Shown here one piece after another: positions 44,765 through 57,318 of a stretch of 64,000 nt of DNA (its first letter is position 1; each line of letters opens with the position of its first letter). Position numbers and translations under genes: made by a program. A model generated the notes under the pieces. It was not told the origin of the DNA, searched no databases, and saw only the letters and a list, made by a program, of their open reading frames with translations. This DNA is from Uranotaenia lowii. Taxonomy: Eukaryota > Arthropoda > Insecta > Diptera > Culicidae. The stretch lies in assembly GCF_029784155.1 (NCBI RefSeq), contig NC_073691.1:54817978-54881977 (forward strand), read 5' to 3'.

Positions 44765-45240
44765 CCAATTCAGGGGTTTATCTTCTGGATTTTCTGCCTC
44801 TTCTGGTCTTCTGGCCTCTTCTTCGATGCCCGGTTTTTGGCGTGGATCCGAGCACCACAGAAACCGTTGGGAGTTCTTATCCGCTGGCCTTCTGGGTTTG
44901 GTGGAACATCTCCTTGATGTCGCCGCTAACGGCTACCCGGTACAACCGAAACTGGAAAAGCACTCCTAGTAACGACGACAGCTGATCAGGTCCCTTTAAC
45001 AACTGACTGTTAAGTGAAATACCATTGATCCTGGACGCCGCATCTCAAATAACTCGTACGTTCTCCGGCTTCTTAGGGTTTATCACTGCTCCTAGCGGCA
45101 GATCTGACGCCTGTAGCTCTTTCAGAGTTGCCTTGTGCGCATATCCTTTGGCGACATATTCAAGAACTCGCTCGAGGAGATTTTTTTCAGCCTTTCGTAA
45201 CGTGACATTCTTCTTTCGAGGCATTCCAAGCACCGCTTGG
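44765..45240 (-). pseudogene. BEL/Pao reverse transcriptase relic, palm deleted
   Basis: 45233-45045 reads ERVLEYVAKGYAHKATLKEL and LPLGAVINPKKPENVRVI, then a stop, then DAASRINGISLNSQLLKGPD and the RT motif DIKEMFHQ near 44905. The frame then runs through low-complexity sequence directly into the connection domain. About 100 residues, including the expected YVDD box, are absent. Confidence 0.82.
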
Positions 45241-45667
45241 CCATGCCGTAGCTATCCGGGAGAACAACGTCTTGGTTTGTCCATAGAAGTCCTGTCTCGA
45301 AGCGATTGCCGACACGCTTCGTGGTCTTCTCCAGAATTGCTAGCGCTCAAATATCTGTCTGCGGCTTCTATATCGCTGCTCCAACGTTCGTCGAGAATAA
45401 ACATCTATTTCACTAGGATGTTTAGCGATTTTACTGCTTCACACTTACAGCTATGAAAGTTGAAGGATGCACCTTTGCTGCTATTACGCCGACCATAAAC
45501 GTCCAGATCCATCACCTACTCTGGTTTTCAGAGGTACCACCAGACGAAGATCCTCAATCTCTTTGAGTATCTGCTGTTCGGCGTTATTATAGCTGGCCAA
45601 GGAACTCCACGGAGGTATTTGTAATTCAATGCTGACGCCTCCACCTGGAAATTCTGCTTCGTTAAGT

Positions 45668-45916
45668 TCAAACTATTTGAGCGTTTGGTAAGACGTATCG
45701 CTTCTCTCTATCAGGACCCGAAATCTCGAAGCTGACTACGTGTGAATCGTGCTCCACTCGCGACGCATTCCCTGTCCAGCGTAAACAGAGAGGTTGAAGA
45801 CTTCCACTCAATCCCAGCTGTTTCGCAAGACCGTCCTCCACGAGCGTCAAATCCGATCCCTCATCTAAGAATGCAAAGGTATCCGACGTCCCAGACTTTC
45901 CGTACATCAGGCACAA
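45668..45916 (-). pseudogene. BEL/Pao aspartic protease relic
   Basis: The frame reads TSDTFAFLDEGSDLTLVEDG, where LDEGS is the position of the catalytic Asp-Thr/Ser-Gly motif as seen in BEL/Pao proteases (Asp followed by Glu-Gly-Ser here). LAKQLGLSGSLQPLCLRWTG follows. It lies in the right order, upstream of the RT on the element strand. Confidence 0.75.
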
Positions 45917-46992
45917 AACGGAAGAGTGTTTCTTAGACTTGGAATCGGTAGGTGTGGTTCTCAGCTATCTGCGTTAAGCTCTGTTCGGACGAAGAATGTA
46001 GTAACGGATTATGTCGTTATTTACAGCTAATGATGTCACACTTGATGCCACTTCTGCAAGGGCTCCTCATGATTGGCTGTTCTATGCTACTTATGTTTGA
46101 ATGGAATAACACTAGCTGAATCCCGAACGTTCTCGGCCATGTAATCTCCGAGGGTCTTCAAATTCACCACCGACGGGTTACGACAGGTCATGGACAAAGA
46201 CGAACTGGTGTTTTTCATCAAATGACTTTGATTTGTCAAAAGCCGGGCAGTGATTGAGGTTAGAATCTTCTACCTTCGATGCACGCGATTCTTCCGGATC
46301 TCCTCTTCGTCAACCAGCATCTTTTCCGACATCACTGATTATTTCAGATAAAATCTTTGAAGAATGTGGGCCTAACACTTGTTTTCGAGAGCAGTGTTTT
46401 TTACGAAGCTTCAAGGCTAAGAATAATCGACTTTTAGTTTACATTTCTTTGTTAGAAGCTTAAATTTGGCTTACATTTTAGTGCGAGAATGTTGCCTATG
46501 CTTTGCTACACTCGTTTCCAATTCTGGATCTATCCGAGCCGGATTGGAGGAATCACTAACATGAAACATATAAGCTCACGTTATTCGAATCTAACTTCTA
46601 GTTGGTTAAGACATGAACATAAGGTCAGCAGTGCTCTGAATGTCAGGCAATTTGTCGAGTGCTGTCGGAATCGTATCGTATCGTAAACACTATATAAACA
46701 AATAATCGCTAAATCGCAAAAAGTTAGCTAAATCGATCTTAGCTTATTAATATGAAATAGACAACTTATGGTTAGAGAGGAGAATGGATAACCGCACTTA
46801 ACCAAGTGATACCTTTTTACGGGATAATCGAGGAACACAGTTTAATCGCGGCGAACTAACTTTTGCTTCCAGCTTGTTCTAACTAGTCGCTTGCAATGCT
46901 AGGAAAAAAATCATGTTTACAAATTAGAAAAAGGTGGTCACACACGGTGCTGCTTTTTGACAATCTGAGCCGTGCCGCTAGTGGTGCCCACA

Positions 46993-48204
46993 GATAGAAT
47001 AAAACTTTGTACATGTTTTGAATCAGCGTCCCCAAATTAGTCAAAATTTGCTGTTAAATTCTTTGCACTTCGGATTTTTTTTTAATTTTGTTACCTTTAA
47101 TTATCGATCGGCAATAACTATATTATTCACTTTATCAAATTGTTAGTCTATAATGCGTCACATATCTTATTCCCAAAAGAAATCCCCCGGAAATCTGGCG
47201 CAAAAAGACCTTTCAAAATATCTGCAACACGTCCACCCGATTTAACGTCAGACACGTTCAAGGTGTCTCACTCCAACAACATTGAGCAAGGTCGCTCGGG
47301 AAGAAGGCCAGTAAACTTTGAACAACTTCCGCCAAACCATGAAAACAAAAAAAAAAATATTCGAATAGAAACGTGCCCTAAAGAAATCCCAAAGTTACCC
47401 GCGGGGGACGCGGCTCCACCTTGTGAACTGCCTATCGTAAATCCAAGCGGGAACATGGAAAAACCATACGGGTTTCTGGAGTCGCTTAACGGAGAGGAAA
47501 AACATATCGGGGATTCATCCCGTGGCAGAAGTTGTTTGCTCCACTGACTGGGGAGGGGGTCAAGTATGACAAATTAAATCTACCGCCACCGGAAAGGCGC
47601 CAACATAACTTCCGGTGTTTGCCACTTTTGGCGCTTTTTCCGCTTCGCTTTCCTTCTGGGGGAAAAATTAACGAATACTTTGGGTGGTGGAAGGGAGCAA
47701 AGCTGAAGGATTTTATTTTACTTTTTCGACGATTGACAGTAGCAAGCAGCAGTGGTTTGGGATTTGTTCCGGCTTGCGGTGAACGACGGAAAACATTCCT
47801 GAAGCGTTATCGTTTCCGTAATTCGATTACATTACTGTCAACGTATCTACGGATGGAATATTTAGTTTTCCTATCGTTTGATCACAATGTTGTTCTATGG
47901 ATAACGGAAGAGATTATCAATCAACTTTTTGTTTCCTTTTATTCGCTTTCAGCGATGGAAAAGAAAAGATTTCGATTCGATCAACGCAACGTCGCAACGT
48001 CGCAAGATCTCGGTATGTTACAAACCAAGAGCGAACTCAATCCCGTCGGCAGCTGAATCGAGTTGGCATGATGATGGTTGAATACCTACATGCAACATTT
48101 TGGGAGTGATATAGCTCCGAGAAGGATGCTACTCTCTATGCTCGGACTTGAATAAATTCCTACGTACGCGTCGCTCGCGTAGAGTGAGTGTCACTCTAGC
48201 ACAC
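46993..48204. other. Non-coding or unresolved DNA with a 135-codon frame
   Basis: 47140-47547 (+) is open for 135 codons, starting MLVYNASHILFPKEIP, Pro- and Lys-rich, with no recognised domain. 47532-48056 (+) overlaps it in another frame (174 codons). Composition is GC-richer than the flanks. Two overlapping medium frames without family features are not enough to call a gene; either could be part of an old repeat or a host exon. Confidence 0.35.
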
Positions 48205-49975
48205 GATTGGACCCGATCGCAAGTTGTAACACACCGTGATCGGGGAAACTCGAGACTTGTACACTTTGGGATTTCCATCTTATTGCAACCACTCCCAAAG
48301 TTCGGCACTTGTTGGTTAGGTAGGATGGCTAGGATTTGTTTTGCTCTCGAGTTACCCAACCCCCCGTGTATGGATAGATACAAAAAGAAACATACGCACG
48401 GGCGTTGTTCTATGGGAATTTTTTTTGGAACTTTTTAAATCTTCCCATGCCGTTTGCAAAGTTTCCGTTAAAACTGATGTCGTTTTTTATTTTATTCGGA
48501 TTTTGTAGTCGTTCCACTAGCCATAGAACGTGTTCAATTTGTATGATGTTAGATTTATTGGGTACGTAATTTATTCTTGTTTCTCAACATTTAAAAACTG
48601 GTTTAATATGTTTAGTAAATTAGCCGAACTGGCTTTGAAAAGAGTATCAAAAAAGAATCACTTTAAAAAATGCATACAACTTTAGACTGTCTTATTGTAT
48701 TAATCTGGTTTTACAATAATTGTAATTGTTACGAATAAATTTATAGGGGAGAGTGGGGTATCGTGGGCCATGGGGAAACGTGGGACACTTTTAATATCTC
48801 AGATGTGTGTTGAGATAAAAATCTCAAACCAACTGTCATCGTCGTCGCTTTGCGTGAGCATATATTCCTATATGTTGTTGACTGAAATACGCATCATATG
48901 CTTCTTTTATTTATCAAGCTAAAAAAAGTTAAAAAAAATTACTTACATAATTAAAAAAATACCCGCTAATTTCATCGATAGGGAACCTAATGTGCATAAC
49001 AAAAATATGCTCATACGCTTATGATCTTAGTTTTGTCATTATCTTTCACGTGGAAAAGGAATTTTTGATGAAACATCAATAAGTCACACAAACGCAACCA
49101 ATTTGCAAATCATAGCTTGTGGGGAATCGTGGGCCACACATCTTGAATCACCTATATTTTTATGTTTTTATACATATTCAGAGCTTAAAATACGTTTTAC
49201 CTATCTGTAAAGTTTTCTTATGCCAAATGAAAAGTTATGAAAAATATTTTGTCCATTCTATATAAGAAATTTTGCCAAAACGTTCGCGAGCCAGGTTTTG
49301 GAATCTATGTGATCATACACAGCTCTCTTTTTTATTTCATCATCTGAAATTGCTTTAAAATAACGAAATGAATTAGGAAATCACAGTTTTGGGTCAACTC
49401 ATAAACTTTGCATGTTATTTGGTCAATTTGGATTTGGTGGCCCACGATTCCCCACCATTTTTCAAAATTCAAAAAATATTGCTTTTTTTCAAAAAGTCAG
49501 AATTTGGGGAAAATAACTTATTAAAAATTTTGAAAAAATACCTTATGAAACCTTGAAAATGTAGAAAACCATACCATTTTTTATTTTCATTCAATCTTTT
49601 ATAATAAAGAAGTTATGGAACAACGAAAAAAAGTGGCCCATGATTCCCCACTCTCCCATACTAAGGTGCATAAATGTGCGAGGATTCAACGTTTTTTTTT
49701 GTTTTTTGTTTTTCTGGGATTTTAACACTCTCGTGTTATTCATCCCCTCGAGGATTCAACGGAAATTTTGACCGCTATTTCAGAAAATTTAGTTAAAAAA
49801 AAATTCAGACAAAAACATCCATTTATTGCTTTGCTTCCCTGTATCTCATTTAATTTAATATTTTGTCTATTTTATTGGTTTTACCAAGTTTGCCAATGTT
49901 CTATTTTTTTTGAATTTGTCCAATAGGCTATATTTCCTCTATTTTATCAATGCTGTCAATTTAGTCAGTTTGTTT
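48205..49975 (+). repeat. Duplicated segment, copy 1 (with TIR insertion)
   Basis: It starts at GATCGCAAGTTGTAACACAC and shares with 51584-52315 CTTCCCATGCCGTT, TTGGGTACGTAATTTATTC, AACATTTAAAAACTGGTT, AAGGTGCATAAATGTGCGAG and CAATTTAGTCAGTTTGTTT in the same order. The two copies are collinear except for the 912-bp insertion at 48746-49657. Confidence 0.85.
48746..49657. mobile_element. TIR element with GGGAGAGTGGGG ends (912 bp), empty site known
   Basis: The left GGGGAGAGTGGGGTATCGTG and the right end (rc GGGAGAGTGGGGAATCATGG) are inverted over about 24 bp. ATA flanks both sides (48743-48745 and 49658-49660). Copy 2 of the duplicated segment reads straight through (TTTATACAAAGGTGC), giving the uninserted state. 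The core TGGGGAATCGTGGGCCA recurs inside at about 49122 (+) and 49438 (-), making a nested inverted arrangement. It has no coding content. Confidence 0.85.
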
Positions 49976-50029
49976 CGGAATCTGAATCGGAATCTGAAAT
50001 CGAAATCTGAAATTTGAATCTGAAATCTG

Positions 50030-50913
50030 CAGTGTTCGGCATCGCTAACTGAAAAGTTAGCGGCGCTAATTAGATCGCTATCTCGGCCAAAGTTAGCGAT
50101 CGCTAATTAAAGTCGCTAAATGTTGCGTAAAAGTTATCGATCTATAACAAAGCGCTAATCGCTAATCGATAGTAGAAAGTTTTGAAAAAGATAAGCAAAA
50201 CACAAATTTCTCAGCCATCTTTAATTACAATATCGAATAGAAAAGTTGTTAAATGATATCAATAGGGGCAGTTTTCGAACTAATTTTGTAATATTTCTGT
50301 ACATATCAGTTGCGTCAGTTCACTTTTAGTTTTAGTTAGCGTATTTGGTGGAAAGTAAAACGGAAAAAAGTGGAATAATTTTTTTCAAAATATTCACCCG
50401 CTTATTAATTTTTTTACATCAGTTAATGCAAAGATTCTCTTTAGATAGATGTTTGGTTTTATTCGAAATAGTTTATCAATTTTTTTGACATTAATACACT
50501 TATTTTATTCTGCAAATTTCAATGTTTCACAAGTTTTTCATTTCTTTAATATTCAAAGAAGGCTTATACTTAAGACATTACTTCAAGTGAAGGCAATTAA
50601 AAAAGACGCTCATTTTTATGATTCCAGTCAAAATAGAGTTCAAATAGCTTCTGAAATAAATTTTTAACGAAAACTTAAAGACCTGATCGGATTCAAAGTT
50701 TTAAATCTGAATGATTCCGAATTTATGATCTATAAGTCTATGGCCAAATTAACACTTCAAAGAGTTAGCGTTCTTCAGTTAGCGGAACTAAAAACTAGCG
50801 CAACTTTCTTATCCGCTAGCTAAAGGAAAACATAGCAAGAAAATTAATTCGCTAACCGAAAGTTAGCGGACTAATTAGCGATTAGCGGATTAGCGTTTTT
50901 GTGCCGGACACTG
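50030..50913. mobile_element. hAT-type non-autonomous element (884 bp, perfect 8-bp TSD)
   Basis: The termini CAGTGTTCGGCA and (rc) CAGTGTCCGGCA match at 11 of 12. GAAATCTG is duplicated (50022-50029 and 50914-50921). Both ends carry many copies of GTTAGCG / CGCTAAC / GCTAATTAG, as subterminal repeats bound by hAT transposases would. The 72-codon frame inside has no recognisable content. The target itself is a GAAATCTGAATCT-type simple repeat. Confidence 0.9.
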
Positions 50914-50999
50914 GAAATCTGAAATTTGAATGTGAAATCTTAAATTGATTCTTCATCTGAAATCTGAATCTCTGAAATCATGACATGAGGGGGAGTTTG

Positions 51000-51565
51000 A
51001 AAAATGACAAAAAAGAAGTTAGTTTCATTACCATATACTGAACAACTGAGATTTTTGTGGAACCAACTATGTTCTACAAAAATAATAATAAATTTAACGA
51101 AAAAAACTAAAATTTGAATTTAGAGAATTGGTTCATTAGTAAGCGAGATACAGCAATGCAAAGCCAAAATTGGGTGACTTTTTTTAAGTAAGAATTTTTT
51201 CTACCGGAAGTTCCGGGATAGCGGCCAAAACTTCCTTTGGACCACCAAAAACTTATACAACCATGGATAGATTTATTCTTGACAATTCCAAATATTATAA
51301 AATCAGAGCAATATTTGGAACCTGTCATCAGTTATAAGCATTCTAAAAAGAGCTCTTTTTTTTCATTCGGAATCAGCTACTGGTGATCTCGTAAAATATT
51401 TCGACTTTTTTTTCGATATTGAGAAACAAGAATAAATTTTCTATATAATGAATTAAAATTCATCGAAATCGGTCAATATTTGCGGCCAGGAGAACGTACG
51501 TAAACTACAGGTCAAATTTATCTAAAATAGATTTATACGGAAATTTTGCGAACAGCTTTGGAAGG
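51000..51565 (+). mobile_element. Relic related to the TTAA-flanked foldback (right end preserved)
   Basis: The sequence parallels 53670-54130, sharing GCAAAGCCAAAATTGG and GATAGCGGNCAAA. It ends GCGAACAGCTTTGGAAGG followed by TTAA (51566-51569), the same right terminus as the 2.9-kb element. The left end is missing. Confidence 0.65.
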
Positions 51566-51583
51566 TTAATCATCCAAAAATCA

Positions 51584-52315
51584 AGATTATGAAGGCTACG
51601 ATTCGATCCGATCGCAAGTTGTTACACACCGCGAACTGGGCAACTCGGAATTAGTAAACTTCGGGCTTCGCACCACTCACAAAGCTGCTCGGCACTTGTA
51701 AGTAGGGTTGGATTGGTAGGATTTTATTCCCACTCTTGGTCCCGACCGCTTCTGTTGGTTGGGATAGAACCAAAAAAAAAACATATGCACGGTATATTGA
51801 AGTAACGTTGTGCTATGAGAAATTTATTAGGTACTTTCTTAACCTTCCCATGCCGTTCGCCAAATTTTCATAAAACTGATGTCGTTTTTTTTTATTTAAC
51901 CGTAGTTTGTAGTCGTTTCACTTGCTTCTATTGCAATGGTGTTTAATTTGTATGATGGATGTATGATAGATATATTGGGTACGTAATTTATTCTTTGTTC
52001 TCAACATTTAAAAACTGGTTCAATATGACTGATTTTACAACAATTGTAATTGTTAAGAATAAATTTATACAAAGGTGCATAAATGTGCGAGGATTTAACG
52101 GAAATTTTTACCGCTATTCCAGAAAATTTGTTAAAAAAAAATTCAAACAAAAACATCCATTTATTGCTTTGCTTCACTGTATCTCATTTCATTTAATATT
52201 TTGTCTATTTTATTGGTTTTACCAAGTTTGCCAATGTTGTGAATTTTGTTAATTTTTTCAAAATTTTATATTTTCTATATTTTATCAATGTTGTCAATTT
52301 AGTCAGTTTGTTTAG
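51584..52315 (+). repeat. Duplicated segment, copy 2 (without insertion)
   Basis: It is collinear with 48205-49975 minus the TIR element. Its start, AAGATTATGAAGGCTACGAT, is also like the third partial copy at 56977. Confidence 0.82.
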
Positions 52316-53594
52316 TTTTGTTATTTTTTTTTCAACTGATTCCATTTTGTGAAATCTGCCAATTTTATCAAAGCAGTTTATTTTGTCAATTTTTTTTTTC
52401 AAATTCATTCAACTAATTAATTTGGTCATCCTGATGGTTTCTTTAATTATGGTCATTTTTGCGTTCTGATATTTTTGACATTTTTCTAATTTTTGTCAAT
52501 TTTCACAATTTGGTCAATTTTGTAACTTTGTAAACTATGAAAAAATTATAAATTTGTCTATTTTGTCATTTGTAATTCTTGAACTTTTTTTCAAATTTTG
52601 ACGATTATGTTAATTTAGTCAATTTTGCAAGTTTTGTCAATTTGTATTTTCTTCTACATTTTGTGCATTTTTGTTGAATTTTTAAACATGACCCATTCCA
52701 GCATGACGTCACAACGTTTGCAACTTTCATATCACACATTAAACAAAAATATACCTCAAAGTTAAGAATTTAATTTGCTGCAATTTGAAATCAAAAGAGT
52801 TTTTCTTGAAACAATAGTTATCAAAAAATAAGCAAAAGAAATCATAACGTCACAAAGCGCCACTTTTTCTACTTTTCAGTTTTTTAACAAAACCGCATTT
52901 TTCTGCTCTTCCATTTGATCAAATTTTAATGAAAATTTCAGAAAAGTATCGATTCATTACAATCTCTGTAGTATCCCAAGGTCCCATTTCGATAAGAGTT
53001 ATGGTAAAAATAAGATATTGTATTAAAGAATTAGCTTCTGGTGAGTCAATTACAAAAAAAAACACATAAATGATCGTTAGTTGACGCTCATATACCTATT
53101 TAAAAGCTTAATAATTGTTTTATGATAACTCTCATCGAAATGCGTTTTTCAGATGAAATATTGTCATAATTAAAGCTTTAAAACATTCAAGTTTAAAGAC
53201 GGTTGATAAAGTTCAAATTTATTTATTTTTTGTTCATCCCGAACAAAATCCACGTAATTCTATACAAACTTCAGGTTTCCGTAGTATTATCTGGCCCTAA
53301 TTTTGCATGGAACCCTGTGCTAGTGCCTTCATATTATTGTTTTGTAATACCGTTAAAAGTCTCTCCGTGGGATTTGATTTGAATACGGGGCTCGATTTGG
53401 ATTTTCTAGTAATATTCTTTGAGTTTGAAATTTCAATAATGGACATTTTAGCGCGGTTTTTTATTCTTATATAGAAGATCATGATCTTTTTGCAAGATTT
53501 TTATTCAAGCCACAGATAACTATTTGCAGTCACAACGCTTAAAAATACATACCTTTATCACCGGTTCTAGAACGTGAAGTTGCTGTGGTTATTC
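52316..53594. other. AT-rich, TTTTGTCAATTT-rich DNA, no gene
   Basis: 52300-52680 is low-complexity with repeated TTTTGTCAATTT-like phrases, probably a decayed microsatellite-like tract. Nothing else was recognised. Confidence 0.5.
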
Positions 53595-53598
53595 TTAA

Positions 53599-56504
53599 CC
53601 CTCCAAAGCTGTTCGGGTCAATATGACCCGAAGCGCACATTTCAAACCTCTTTATCATAATTCCAATATACTGAAGAACTGAGAATTTTGACAGACCAAG
53701 TATGCTCTTTGAAAATAATGATCAAATTAACGACAAAAAATTAAAATTTGAGTTTTGAAAATCGGTTAATCGGGAAATGAAATACAGCTATGCAAAGCCA
53801 AAATTGGATGTAGTTTTTTAAAAGTAAGATTTTTTTTTAACGGAAGATCTGAGATAGCGGTCAAAGCTTTCATTGGACCCCAACATATCTATACCTTGTC
53901 GAATAGAGGGATTCTTAACAATTTCAAACATCAATGAAACAATTAAATTCAAAAAAGCTGTCAGAAGCTATGAGTATTTCAAAAATAAAATTGTTTTTTT
54001 CGGACTTTTTGCTTTCTGAACCAGTTTCTGATAACCTAGTAATACATATCAACTTTATTTTGAAATGTTGAGTAATAAGAATAAATTACCTACACAATGA
54101 ATATAACATCATTAAAATCGCACGGTGTCTCGGGGAGAAAAGTTTATTTTTCGAAAATTAGCATCGGTAATTTTTGCACCATATGAAACCTGGGACTTTC
54201 TCCTTTCATTTGATCCCAAATTTGAAATAATCCACCGGGGGGTCTAGAATATTTTATTTTTTTGAAGAATTTTTGAACTTTTTAACGGTTTTTTTAGAGA
54301 CAAAATCGTACTTATCACTGTGAAAACGCTCGTCTTATCTTTGGCGTAAACCCATCATCATATGTCAATGACATGATTTAATAGGAAATTTCCCTGGCTA
54401 CAATTTTGTAGAAGGCATCAAAGTGATACAAATTGAGACAAAAGAGTTGGAATGTCAAAATCTGAGTGAATATTATTTCATTTGATAAATCTAATAAAAC
54501 TTCACACCACTGATTGTACTAAAACCAGAAAAAAGTATTCAACGAGCTTAGTTATTGATTGTAGAGTATATAAATTGTGTATAAATCCTGATCAATTTAC
54601 ATTAAAAAATCAATCTTTTACATGAAATTGATCAGGGTTATCTGAAGGTATGAGCATTTGTAGGGTTTAATTCTGGATGAAATGTCTCCAGCCGTTCTTG
54701 AAAATTTAGTTATTTATATTTTGAGCTTAGTTTTTTTTAATACTTTATAAACACACATTTGGGACAAGGAAACAAATTGGGACAAGGAAACAAATTATAT
54801 TAAATCCCAAATTTTAGATAATTCACCTGCATTTCAAAATAAAACATCTTTGTTGAAAATCTTTCATTCTTTTTGATGATTTTTGAAGGTTTTCATACTT
54901 TTCACTTTTGATTGATTGTAAAACCTTAGACACGGGTATCGCAAACATGATAAAGTGTCATGTATAAAATTAAAAAAAAATTTCAACCTATTGTTTATGT
55001 TTGATTGCATAAATGAGTGTTTATGGAGGCACTCGTGTATGTAACAATGTGGTCGAATTCAAGTTTTCAAGCAAAAACTCTAGATTGCAAATTTTTCTCA
55101 AAAGTACACGAACTGAACCTAATGTCATTCATAGATTTTTTTTTTAATAAAATGGAAAAAGAAGATTACAAAATTTCAACATCAACTTTGTCTCAACAAT
55201 TTGAAGAGGTTGATTTGAAAATATTCTCTCAATTCACTTAGAGTTGTCGGATCTTAAGTCATCACATTTTTTGCGAATTTTTTATTTCGTTTTCTGAAAA
55301 TTTTGCATTAGTTCAAATTGATGATTTTTTTTTCAAATTTCCTTGATAAAATAAAAAAAAACATGGGTTTTTATCTGATAGTATGCAAACATTTGTCTGT
55401 GGATTTCTGCATTTTTGGCTTTCCCCGTGGAATGTTATTTTCTTACTTATATGAAAACAAAATACAACAAATTAGTGGCTTGAAATGCTTAAAATAATGG
55501 AGTTGAAACATCACGAGGAGGGGAAGGGGGGGGGGGGTGGGTATTTAAAATAAAAATTAATTAAAATTTTCAATACATTGGAAAAAATTAACCAAAGGTG
55601 GCTTGCAACAAATTTGTATACAATCTTCATTGCACCAAATCAAACAATCGAGAAAATTAAGATCAAACATTTGAAAAAAATTACTTAACGACAGGTGATA
55701 TTACTCCCATCTTCTACAGTTTGGCTTTCGCTCTTTCAACTGTTTGAATTTTCGAAGAATGTATCAAATTTTCGTTTGAAATACCTTAGACTTAATTAAT
55801 TCCCCATTTCGAGATTTTTTGAAAATCGGAGTGACAAAAAAAAAAGAATTTGATATTTGTTCCGGAATAATAATACCCCAAAAATGCACATAACTGGAGA
55901 TAATCCTTATCAATTTTATGTAAAAGATTGATTTTTTAATGTAAATAAACCGTTTTGAACATTTTATAACATAACAATCAATAACTAAGCTCGTTGAATA
56001 CTTTTTCTGGTCTTAGTACAATCTGTGGTGAGAAGTTTTATTAGATTTTTCAAATGAAATAATAATCATTCTGTTTGTGACATTCCAACTCTTTTGTCTC
56101 AATTTGTATCACTTTGATGTCTTCTACAAAATTGTAGCCAGGGAATTTTTCTATTAAATCATGTCATTGACATATGATGTTGGATTTACGCCGAAGGTAA
56201 GACGAGCGTTTTCACAGTAATAAATATGATTTTGTCTTTGAAAAAACCGTTTAAAAAGATAGAAAATCTTCAAAAAAAATTAAATGTTCTAGACCCCCCG
56301 GTGGATTATTTCAAATTTGGGCTCAAATGAAAGGGGAAAGTTCCAGCTTTCGAATGGTGCAAAAATTAGCGATGCTAATTTTCGATAAATAAAATCGTTC
56401 CATCAGAGACACCGTGAATCGGTTAACATTTCCAGCAGGAGAACGAAATCAAACTACAACTCAAATTTCCCCGAAACCGATATTTTGCGAACGGGTTTGG
56501 AAGG
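53599..56504. mobile_element. TTAA-flanked foldback element (2906 bp), piggyBac-type ends
   Basis: The left CCCTCCAAAGCTGTTCG and the right end (rc CCTTCCAAACCCGTTCG) are inverted. TTAA lies outside each (53595-53598 and 56505-56508), the signature of piggyBac targets. Long inner arms pair: 54180-54650 against 55890-56400, with AATCAATCTTTTACAT, CAATAACTAAGCTCGTTGAA and GGGGGGTCTAGA as landmarks. A small palindrome CGGGTCAATATGACCCG sits at 53623-53639. There is no transposase; the centre (54660-55880) has no coding content. Confidence 0.82.
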
Positions 56505-56508
56505 TTAA

Positions 56509-56976
56509 TCTAACATCATGCTTAAAAAATGTTCTTTCACAATCATTTTGCAATATTTTTTTATATAGCTAGTTTTTTGACAAAGTTTTGTTTGAAATAA
56601 AGAGTAATTGTTGAAATCAGTTAATATTCATATTAAAGTTCTTAAATTTCAACGACAACAAGCTTAATTCTAAAAAAAAAGGTAACTGAATATTTTTTAA
56701 TAGAAAATGAAGCTCAAGAAATAGCCTTCCTAGCTGAACAAATTACTTTGATTACAGTTGAGAAGCGCTTGGAATGGATCATTTGTTTACCTGTTGCTAT
56801 GGTCATAAAACAGAAACTCTTCAACCCCCTTCCCACCCACAATCGGTGGGATTTTTTTTCAACGATACTGCAATAACACTCTATGTCGCTACCTATCTAG
56901 GTACATAATTGCGAAAGAATCGGATCCAACGACTAACGAACGAACGACCAAGCAACAAACAACAGAGCAGGATCAT
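56509..56976. other. DNA with no recognised feature
   Basis: Nothing was identified between the foldback element and the next repeat. Confidence 0.5.
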
Positions 56977-57318
56977 TCAAAAAATCATGATTATGAACAC
57001 CATGATTCGATCCGATCGCAAGTTGTAACACATCGCGATCGGGGAGATTCGGGAGTTGTATCCTTTGAGATTCGTAGCTTGTCGTAACCACGCACAACAA
57101 GCCATATAGAAGATATGGGATAGCGTTGCGAGTGCACGCAACAGGATTTTTTCTGTTCTTGCATCTTCGAATCTCTGGTCACTCGTCGCTCTCTGAGATC
57201 CCTCCATGCAACATAAGCAGAACGCAGGGCGTCGCCTGCCAGTAGCAATTGGAACGAGTCCGAATGTTGGTCGTTCGCGGCTCAAAATATTTAGAAGCGA
57301 TTTTTTTTCCATCGCTGT
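56977..57318 (+). repeat. Third, partial copy of the GATCGCAAGTTGTAACAC repeat
   Basis: It shares ATTCGATCCGATCGCAAGTT and following text with 48211 and 51601, then diverges. Near its end the minus strand reads AGCGATGGAAAA, as found just upstream of copy 1 at about 47953. The 148-codon minus-strand frame across it has no recognisable domain and probably reflects the repeat. Confidence 0.65.

Larger units (their letters stand above)
41563..46992 (-). mobile_element. Degenerate BEL/Pao LTR retrotransposon with two later insertions
   Basis: Protease, RT, RNase H and integrase pieces occur in BEL/Pao order on the minus strand. The outer tips of both LTRs are recognisable. The motif CAATCTGAGCMGTGCSGCTA and the following GTGGTGCC(G/C)ACA occur at 41563-41594 and 46961-46992, so each LTR begins TGT(C/G)GGCACCACTAGC on the element strand. 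Just upstream of the 3' LTR is a purine run CGAGGGAGGA (41595-41604), a fitting polypurine tract. The rest of the two LTRs is not alignable by eye. Gag is mostly lost; a CPAFDKSKSFDEKH-like phrase remains near 46210-46250. Many stops and frameshifts, an internal RT deletion and two nested elements show it is old. Confidence 0.85.

Noticed and set aside
47140..48056. Two overlapping 135- and 174-codon plus-strand frames
   Set aside because: No recognisable motif, overlapping in different frames, and no clear splice or poly(A) structure; kept only as an unresolved stretch.
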